This document shows positions 7,084-12,251 of a stretch of DNA of 12,251 nt, in pieces; position 1 is the first letter of the stretch; every line of letters starts with the position of its first letter. Below the pieces are notes generated by a model. That model worked only from the letters and a program-made list of their open reading frames with translations. It was not told where the DNA came from and made no database searches. The stretch lies in assembly GCA_031261145.1 (NCBI GenBank), contig JAISJX010000373.1, forward strand, positions 1-12,251. The letters run 5' to 3'. The stretch comes from Tannerella sp. GTDB lineage: Bacteria > Bacteroidota > Bacteroidia > Bacteroidales > Tannerellaceae. A program made the position numbers and the translations under genes.

Positions 7084-7980
7084 ATGAAAAAAATTAGAGC
7101 CGCCATCGTTGGATATGGCAACATTGGAAAGTATGTATTAGAGGCGATTGAAGCATCGCCCGATTTTGAAGTAGCAGGAATTGTACGCCGCAATGCGAAT
7201 GAAATCCCCTTGGAATTAAAACCTTACACCGTCGCCGACAGCCTTACGAAGCTGGAAAAAGTCGATGTAGCGATTCTGGCAACGCCGACCCGTCAGGTCG
7301 AAACCTTTGCAAAAGAAGCGCTGGCGTTGGGCATCAATACGGTGGATAGCTTCGACATCCACGGCGATATTGTCAAGCTACGCCGGTCATTAGATAAAGA
7401 GGCCAAAGCGCACGGCGCCGTCTCCGTCATTTCCGCCGGCTGGGATCCGGGAAGCGATTCCATCGTTCGCGCGTTGTTGGAAGCCATCGTTCCCAAGGGA
7501 ATCACTTACACCAATTTCGGGCCGGGCATGAGCATGGGACACACCGTAGCCGTCAAAGCCATCAAGGGCGTTAAGGCGGCGTTGAGCATGACTATCCCCA
7601 CCGGTACGGGCGTGCATCGCCGAATGGTCTATATCGAAGTGGCCGACGGCTATAAATTTGAAGACGTAGCAGCCGCTATCAAGGCAGACGATTACTTTGC
7701 CCACGACGAAACGCACATAACGCAGGTGGACTCCGTGGACAGTTTGCTGGATATGGGACACGGCGTAAACCTTACGCGCAAAGGCGTTTCCGGTAAGACA
7801 CAGAATCAACTGATAGAGTTCAACATGAAAATCAATAATCCTGCGCTGACGGCGCAAATCCTGATTGCCGTAGCACGCGCCGGTTTCAAACAAAAACCGG
7901 GCGCATATACGATGATTGAACTCCCGGTGATTGACATGCTGTACGGCGAAAGAGAAGACTTAATCCGAAAACTCGTATAA
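7084..7980 (+). CDS. ddh: meso-Diaminopimelate D-dehydrogenase
   Basis: Cytoplasmic NADPH-dependent enzyme (EC 1.4.1.16) interconverting L-2-amino-6-oxopimelate (as tetrahydrodipicolinate) plus ammonia and meso-diaminopimelate, the one-step branch of lysine and peptidoglycan precursor synthesis. The 298-aa product opens with a Rossmann fold, GYGNIG at 10-15 as the dinucleotide loop. It carries the family segments DSFDIHGDI (88-96), SAGWDPGSD (117-125) and GPGMSMGHTVAVK (146-158). ATG 7084 was preferred to an in-frame TTG at 7066 because MKKIRAAIVGYG places the fold at the usual distance from the start. An identical 12-mer beginning ATG lies 28 bp upstream (7056) in another frame. It is the first gene of a four-gene run, with a good promoter directly upstream and lgt starting 4 bp after its stop. 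Assignment is confident. Confidence 0.95.
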   Translation: MKKIRAAIVGYGNIGKYVLEAIEASPDFEVAGIVRRNANEIPLELKPYTVADSLTKLEKVDVAILATPTRQVETFAKEALALGINTVDSFDIHGDIVKLRRSLDKEAKAHGAVSVISAGWDPGSDSIVRALLEAIVPKGITYTNFGPGMSMGHTVAVKAIKGVKAALSMTIPTGTGVHRRMVYIEVADGYKFEDVAAAIKADDYFAHDETHITQVDSVDSLLDMGHGVNLTRKGVSGKTQNQLIEFNMKINNPALTAQILIAVARAGFKQKPGAYTMIELPVIDMLYGEREDLIRKLV

Positions 7981-7984
7981 ACGT

Positions 7985-8812
7985 ATGGCGCCACTCATAG
8001 AAGTTACATGGACGGTCGATCCCGCCATCTTTTCCATTGGAAGCAGGGAGATACGCTGGTACGCTTTGGCGTTTATGTTCGGTTTTGCAATCGGTTACAA
8101 GATTGTCGAACGGATGTGGAAAAACGAAGGTATCAATCCGAAATGGATAGAGCCGTTGCTGGTTTACACCGTAGCGGGCACCATCCTCGGCGCCCGCCTG
8201 GGGCATTGCCTGTTCTACAATCCGCAGTACTACCTTGCCAATCCGGTCGAAATCCTGAAAATGTGGGAAGGCGGGTTGGCCAGTCACGGCGGAGTGCTCG
8301 GCATTATCATCGCCATCTGGCTATTTTCAAGGAATGTATCGCATAAGAGCATGTTGTGGACATTCGACAAATTAGTCACTCCCACAGGATTGGTTGCAGC
8401 GTTGATACGTCTGGGCAACCTGGTGAATCATGAGATATACGGTCACCCCACCGATTTACCGTGGGGATTCCGGTTCGTTGATAACCTCTATGCGTGGCGA
8501 CAGGGGGCAGCGCCTGTTTTCACTCCCCCCTGTCATCCGACTCAAATCTACGAAGCTATATGTTACCTGCTGACATTCGCCCTTTGCATGTGGCTATATT
8601 TCAAAAAGGAAGCATGGAAGAAAGAAGGTTTTATCTTCGGAATATTTATGATATGTATCTTCACGGCACGATTCTTTATCGAATTTCTGAAGAATAACCA
8701 GGAGGACTTTGAAGCCGGAATGGTAATCAATATGGGGCAAACCCTGAGCATCCCGTTTGTACTGATGGGCGCCTATTTCGTATGGAGGGCCGTGAAAAGA
8801 AGTAAAAAATAA
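7985..8812 (+). CDS. lgt: Prolipoprotein diacylglyceryl transferase
   Basis: Integral inner-membrane enzyme that transfers a diacylglyceryl group from phosphatidylglycerol to the lipobox cysteine of prolipoproteins, the first step of bacterial lipoprotein maturation. The 275-aa product has the expected polytopic pattern and the family signature GGLASHGG with His101. Also present are ARLGHCLFYNP (70-80), RLGNLVNHEIYG with Arg142, Asn145 and Glu150, the HPTQIYE block at 184-190, and a C-terminal Arg229/Glu233 pair (ARFFIEFLK). These correspond to residues required in the E. coli enzyme. The length is ordinary for the family. It starts 4 bp after ddh, so translation is probably coupled, and fprA follows 26 bp after its stop. 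An abundant lipoproteome is normal for this phylum. Assignment is confident. Confidence 0.96.
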   Translation: MAPLIEVTWTVDPAIFSIGSREIRWYALAFMFGFAIGYKIVERMWKNEGINPKWIEPLLVYTVAGTILGARLGHCLFYNPQYYLANPVEILKMWEGGLASHGGVLGIIIAIWLFSRNVSHKSMLWTFDKLVTPTGLVAALIRLGNLVNHEIYGHPTDLPWGFRFVDNLYAWRQGAAPVFTPPCHPTQIYEAICYLLTFALCMWLYFKKEAWKKEGFIFGIFMICIFTARFFIEFLKNNQEDFEAGMVINMGQTLSIPFVLMGAYFVWRAVKRSKK

Positions 8813-8838
8813 AAAATGATTTTAATATAGAAAACATC

Positions 8839-10020
8839 ATGAAAGAAATTGCTACCGGGGTCTATTATGTCGGCGTGAACGATCGGCAAAAAAGCCTCTT
8901 TGAAAATCTGTGGCCGCTCCCGTACGGCGTATCCTACAATTCATACCTGATTGCAGATGAGAAAACAGCCCTGATTGATACGGTCGATATTTGCTATGCG
9001 GATGTCTTCTTTAATAAATTGGATGAAGCGCTGAACGGACGCTCCTTGGATTACTTGGTTGTAAATCACATGGAGCCTGACCACTCCGGCAGTATCCGCG
9101 TGTTGCGGGAACGTTATCCGGATGTTCAGATCGTGGGTAACAAACAGACATTCGGAATGTTGTCCGGCTATTATCATATCACCGGCGGTTTATACGAAGT
9201 GAAAGAAGGCGATACGCTTCCCCTCGGACAACACCGGCTGACGTTTTACATGGCGCCGATGGTGCACTGGCCCGAAGTGATGGTCGCGTACGAGGAAACC
9301 GGTAAAATCCTTTTCTCCGCCGATGCTTTCGGAACGTACGGCACGCTGGACGGCGCAGTCATTGATACGGAAATGAATGCCGATCGCTATTGGAGAGAAA
9401 TGCAACGTTACTACGCCAATATTGTAGGCAAATACGGGAATCCCGTCCAAAAGGTGTTGCAGAAACTGAAGCTGTTGGATATTCAGACCCTCTGTCCCAC
9501 GCACGGCCCCGTCTGGCGCGAATATAAAGATGAAGCCATCGATCTGTACGACCGCATGAGCCGCTACGAAGGCGAAAAAGGCGTAACGATTATCTACGGC
9601 AGCATGTACGGGAACACCGGGCAGATGGCCGACGCAATTGCTACAGCCCTTGCTGAGAACGGTATCCGCGAAATCGCCATGCACAACGTAAGCCGAACCC
9701 ATGCGTCCTATATCCTGAGGGATGTTTTCAAATATAAAGGATTGATTATCGGCAGCCCGACGTACAGCGGCCAGCTTTTCCCCGAAATCGACTCCATCCT
9801 GAAAATGATTGAGATACGCGATGTAAAAAACCGCTTGTACGGCTGCTTCGGTTCGTTCACATGGGCCGGCATGGCCGTCAAACGACTGACCGCTTTCGGC
9901 GAAACGATGAACTGGGAAACCGTCGGCGTACCGGTCGAACAAAAACAGGCGATGACCAACGATACCTGTCAACATTGTTTGGCCTTAGGCAAAGCAATGG
10001 CAGAGCAAATACAAAAATGA
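8839..10020 (+). CDS. fprA: FprA-family A-type flavodiiron protein (O2/NO reductase)
   Basis: Cytoplasmic flavodiiron protein that reduces O2 to water and/or NO to N2O, protecting anaerobes. Residues 1-245 form a metallo-beta-lactamase-like domain. All diiron ligands are visible: His77, Glu79 and Asp81 in HMEPDHSGS, His143 in MVHWPEVM, Asp162 in SADAFG and His222 in CPTHGP. Residues 249-390 form a flavodoxin domain with FMN phosphate loop GSMYGNTGQ (254-262) and the isoalloxazine region GSPTYSGQ (305-312). The 393-aa length is that of the simple A type, without fused rubredoxin or flavin reductase modules, so a separate electron donor (rubredoxin or a flavoprotein) is needed; none lies in the window. 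O2 versus NO preference cannot be decided from sequence. The gene sits in the ddh-lgt-fprA-nagB run, and superoxide dismutase is encoded 1 kb away on the other strand. Confidence 0.95.
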   Translation: MKEIATGVYYVGVNDRQKSLFENLWPLPYGVSYNSYLIADEKTALIDTVDICYADVFFNKLDEALNGRSLDYLVVNHMEPDHSGSIRVLRERYPDVQIVGNKQTFGMLSGYYHITGGLYEVKEGDTLPLGQHRLTFYMAPMVHWPEVMVAYEETGKILFSADAFGTYGTLDGAVIDTEMNADRYWREMQRYYANIVGKYGNPVQKVLQKLKLLDIQTLCPTHGPVWREYKDEAIDLYDRMSRYEGEKGVTIIYGSMYGNTGQMADAIATALAENGIREIAMHNVSRTHASYILRDVFKYKGLIIGSPTYSGQLFPEIDSILKMIEIRDVKNRLYGCFGSFTWAGMAVKRLTAFGETMNWETVGVPVEQKQAMTNDTCQHCLALGKAMAEQIQK

Positions 10021-10040
10021 ATCATTATAAATAAAAGAGT

Positions 10041-10850
10041 ATGAGATTAATTATTGAACCAGATTACGAAACATTGTCAAAATGGGCGGCCTACTATATC
10101 GCCGCAAAAATTAAGAATGCCAATCCTACCGCCGAAAAGCCGTTTGTGCTTGGCCTGCCCACCGGTTCATCCCCCCTGGGCGTCTATAAACAGTTGATCG
10201 AATTGCATCAACAAGGCGGCCTCTCGTTTAAACATGTGGTTACGTTCAATATGGACGAATATGTCGGTTTACCGAAAGACCATCCCCAGAGTTATTTCTC
10301 GTTTATGTGGACGAACTTTTTCAGCCATATCGACATTTTGCCTGAGAATGCACATATCCTGAACGGTAACGCCCCCTGTCTGGAAGCCGAATGTACCACT
10401 TACGAAGACCGTATCAAAAAAGCAGGCGGCATAGACCTCTTTCTGGGCGGCATTGGCCCCGACGGGCACATGGCTTTCAACGAACCCGGTTCGTCGTTGG
10501 TTTCGCGCACACGTGTCAAATCGCTGACTACCGATACGATCATCGCCAACTCCCGTTTCTTCGACAACGATGTGAATCAAGTCCCGAAAACGGCTTTAAC
10601 CGTAGGAATCGGCACCGTGCTGGGCGCCAAAGAAGTGCTGATTGTGGTCAATGGGCACAACAAAGCGCGCGCCTTGCAGCAAGCCGTCGAAGGCGCTGTG
10701 AGCCAGATGTGGACAATCACCGCCCTACAGGTGCATCCGAAAGGTATTATTGTCTGCGACGAAGCCGCCTGCGAAGAACTGAAAGTGGGTACTTACAACT
10801 ATTTCAAAGACATCGAGAAAGACCATCTTTGCCCGAAGATATTACTGTAA
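10041..10850 (+). CDS. nagB: Glucosamine-6-phosphate deaminase
   Basis: Cytoplasmic enzyme (EC 3.5.99.6) converting glucosamine 6-phosphate to fructose 6-phosphate and ammonia, linking amino-sugar catabolism (host glycans, chitin, recycled peptidoglycan) with glycolysis. The 269-aa product matches E. coli NagB (266 aa) closely in layout. It has phosphate loop [10 protein letters not shown] (38-47), NMDEYVGL with Asp72, and [16 protein letters not shown] with Asp141, His143 and Glu148, the catalytic residues at the same numbers as in E. coli. The block GVGT is here GIGT (189-192). The gene starts 20 bp after fprA and is followed by an intrinsic terminator, so it is the last gene of the operon. 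No nagA or amino-sugar transporter is nearby. Assignment is confident. Confidence 0.96.
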   Translation: MRLIIEPDYETLSKWAAYYIAAKIKNANPTAEKPFVLGLPTGSSPLGVYKQLIELHQQGGLSFKHVVTFNMDEYVGLPKDHPQSYFSFMWTNFFSHIDILPENAHILNGNAPCLEAECTTYEDRIKKAGGIDLFLGGIGPDGHMAFNEPGSSLVSRTRVKSLTTDTIIANSRFFDNDVNQVPKTALTVGIGTVLGAKEVLIVVNGHNKARALQQAVEGAVSQMWTITALQVHPKGIIVCDEAACEELKVGTYNYFKDIEKDHLCPKILL

Positions 10851-10892
10851 GACAGTTTGTGCGTGATAACGCGCAGGATGAATGTATCCGAA

Positions 10893-10941
10893 GTAATCCG
10901 GCGGAAATGAAATGCCGGATTGCTTTGGATTCTATTTTTTT
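10893..10941 (+). terminator. Rho-independent terminator after nagB
   Basis: AATCCGGC (10895-10902) pairs perfectly with GCCGGATT (10914-10921) around an 11-nt loop, and is extended outward by a T-G wobble and a G-C pair (10893-10894 with 10922-10923). A run of seven T follows at 10935-10941, about 11 nt after the stem, slightly far for an ideal terminator. Two short hairpins, at 10861-10872 (GCGT/ACGC) and 10876-10889 (GGAT/ATCC), precede it. There is no A run on the left, so it should act on the plus strand only. Confidence 0.7.
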
Positions 10942-11005
10942 CTTATTTTCTCGCGACGAAACAGCCTCAAAAAAATTCAATTCATATTTCTGCGTGACGC
11001 AAAAA

Positions 11006-11581
11006 TCAATACCGGCTACCTACGATTTTCCAATCTACGATTTTCCACAATTCTTTAAGATGGTCTGCCCGTCGGTTTTGATAGTCAATATAATAGGCGT
11101 GTTCCCACACATCGAAGCCGAGGAGAGGCGTCAAGCCCTTAGTGACGGGATTTCCTGCATTGGATTCTTTGGTGATGGACACTTTTCCGGCGCTATCTTT
11201 CGCTAACCATACCCATCCCGAACCAAACAAGCCGACACCGGCAGCTTCAAACTCTTTCTTGAAATTATCAAATGAGCCAAACGCTGCACGAATCGCTTCG
11301 GCCAATTTTCCGGCCGGTTCGCCCCCACCCTTGGGCGAAAACTGCGTGAAATACAAGTTATGGTTCAGAATCTGTCCGGCATTGTTAAAGATGCCGCCAT
11401 CCGATTCTTTCACAATGGTTTCCAAATCAGCCTTCTCGAACTTCGTCCCCGGAATAAGATTATTCAGGTTGTTCACATAAGCCTGAAGATGCTTCCCGTG
11501 GTGAAGCTCAATCGTCTGTTTACTGATGACCGGCTCAAGTGCATCAGGCGCGTACGGTAATTTTACTAATTCAAATTTCAT
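11006..11581 (-). CDS. sodB: Superoxide dismutase, Fe-type, probably cambialistic (Fe/Mn)
   Basis: Converts superoxide to O2 and hydrogen peroxide in the cytoplasm. The 191-aa product from the ATG at 11581 (MKFELVKLPY) has all four metal ligands: His27 (HHGKH), His74 (NHNLYF), Asp157 and His161 (DVWEHAYY). Gln70 in NNAGQ is the active-site glutamine position of iron-type enzymes. Gly155 in LLGFDVWEH matches the P. gingivalis enzyme, where this glycine is tied to activity with either Fe or Mn. The frame continues upstream to another ATG at 11653, adding 24 residues of hydrophobic, cysteine-rich sequence; the start at 11581 fits the family length exactly and is preferred. The gene is monocistronic and converges on nagB. 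Together with fprA it gives this locus an oxygen-defence character. sodB is the usual symbol for Fe-type enzymes; the gene may be called sod. Confidence 0.95.
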   Translation of the reverse strand: MKFELVKLPYAPDALEPVISKQTIELHHGKHLQAYVNNLNNLIPGTKFEKADLETIVKESDGGIFNNAGQILNHNLYFTQFSPKGGGEPAGKLAEAIRAAFGSFDNFKKEFEAAGVGLFGSGWVWLAKDSAGKVSITKESNAGNPVTKGLTPLLGFDVWEHAYYIDYQNRRADHLKELWKIVDWKIVGSRY

Positions 11582-11768
11582 AACGTTCTCATTTTTATCA
11601 GTTATTAAATTGCTTGGAAAAAGCATTAAACAGCAAACACATAAAGTAATCATAACATTTTAATTTTTAGAATTTATACTATTATATAACAGCCGGACAT
11701 CTGTTTTTGTTTGCCGTTTACTTTAAATTTCGGATTTTTTTAAAGAGCGGCGCCGGATTTTGATTCGT
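11582..11768. other. Upstream region of superoxide dismutase
   Basis: This AT-rich spacer of 187 bp separates two minus-strand genes and should hold the superoxide dismutase promoter. A clean TAnnTTTG match was not found on the minus strand; the nearest is one base off at 11633-11640 (TGTGTTTG). CTTTAAA at 11721-11727 and TTTAAAG at 11739-11745 form a 7-bp inverted repeat of unknown role. Confidence 0.3.
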
Positions 11769-12251
11769 TTAAAAATAATTCGTACCTACAATATCTTTCA
11801 TTTCTAATTTTTTATCCAATACCGGTTTGTCCGTAGGAGAGACAACGGTATGGATACGCAGGTTTTCCTTGCCGAGAACCAACTTTTTCAGAAATGCATG
11901 GATTTCATCCCAATTCTGCGTCATCGGCCAGTCAGCCATTTCGTGCCTGACATTTTCCACTTCGTAGAAATAGTAAGGCATTTTCATCTTTTCCAACCGG
12001 TTCGCAATATATTTGGAACCGTAAAGTCCTAACTGGTGATGAGCTACATAATCGTAGGGGACATTCCGGTCGGCATCGCCGTGAAACAGTTGAATCGGCG
12101 CAGGATTATTCTCCCAATTCAGGTCGCCCTTGGAAAGAATAGCGCCTGCAAATGAGATAATTCCCGCATAGTTGAATCCTTGCGGCAAGTGGGAGGATAA
12201 AAACGTACGGTTACAGATTTCATACTCGCCCTGCAAGACCGTTACCGCCCC
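11769..12251 (-). CDS. Alpha/beta hydrolase (esterase/lipase-like), N-terminus outside the window
   Basis: The C-terminal 160 codons of an alpha/beta-hydrolase-fold protein; the gene enters from the right edge, so the start is not seen. The first visible residues, GAVTVLQGEY, fit the stretch just after a G-x-S-x-G nucleophile elbow, which would put the catalytic serine only a few residues beyond the edge (inference). The acid appears to be an aspartate of HGDADRNVPYD and the histidine that of VRHEMAD, both at the expected spacing near the C-terminus. A tail of about 35 residues follows the fold, ending in DIVGTNYF. The TTG at 12236 is not a start, because the frame stays open past it. Likely a carboxylesterase or an acyl or carbohydrate esterase; substrate unknown. 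It is on the same strand as superoxide dismutase, 187 bp upstream of that gene, and probably separately transcribed. Confidence 0.85.
   Translation of the reverse strand, partial: GAVTVLQGEYEICNRTFLSSHLPQGFNYAGIISFAGAILSKGDLNWENNPAPIQLFHGDADRNVPYDYVAHHQLGLYGSKYIANRLEKMKMPYYFYEVENVRHEMADWPMTQNWDEIHAFLKKLVLGKENLRIHTVVSPTDKPVLDKKLEMKDIVGTNYF

Noticed and set aside
11633..11640. TGTGTTTG on the minus strand as promoter of superoxide dismutase
   Set aside because: One mismatch to TAnnTTTG at the important second base and no TTTG-like -33 element at the right distance.

Overview
The window looks like chromosomal DNA from an anaerobic member of the Bacteroidota, probably Bacteroidales. Evidence: two good matches to the Bacteroidota -7 promoter box TAnnTTTG, an 800-residue two-module FtsX/MacB-type permease style common in that group, an A-type diiron flavoprotein, a Ddh-type diaminopimelate dehydrogenase, and an iron-type superoxide dismutase closely resembling the Porphyromonas gingivalis enzyme. 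No rRNA, tRNA, CRISPR array or complete insertion sequence was seen.

Left part (1-6480, + strand): a secreted family-43 glycoside hydrolase is followed after 19 bp by an 804-residue ABC-type permease, then by a second, 794-residue paralogue. The two permeases are a tandem duplication whose scar is readable: the 75 bp between them carry a codon-exact copy of the last 19 codons plus stop of the hydrolase gene, and both duplication ends share the pentamer CAGGG. Divergence along the copies is strongly uneven. The scar and the last ~320 bp are about 98% identical, the 5' end about 90%, and the middle is far lower. This implies gene conversion of the ends or import of a foreign middle. No ATP-binding subunit is encoded here.

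Middle (6480-7080): a 600-bp AT-rich gap holds one small ORF of 76 codons with its own promoter-like box. It may be a fused remnant of a toxin-antitoxin module with a PIN-like tail. A short GC-richer stretch of unknown origin follows, then an 11-bp direct repeat with 19-bp period just before the promoter of the next operon.

Right-centre (7084-10923, + strand): a compact four-gene run, ddh - lgt - fprA - nagB (gaps 4, 26 and 20 bp), closed by an intrinsic terminator. It joins meso-diaminopimelate metabolism, lipoprotein maturation, O2/NO reduction and amino-sugar catabolism, so envelope-building functions sit beside oxygen defence.

Right edge (minus strand): superoxide dismutase converges on nagB, and the C-terminal two thirds or so of an alpha/beta hydrolase runs off the window end.

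No clearly new biological system is present. The most unusual signal is the mosaic tandem permease duplication with its captured hydrolase tail.
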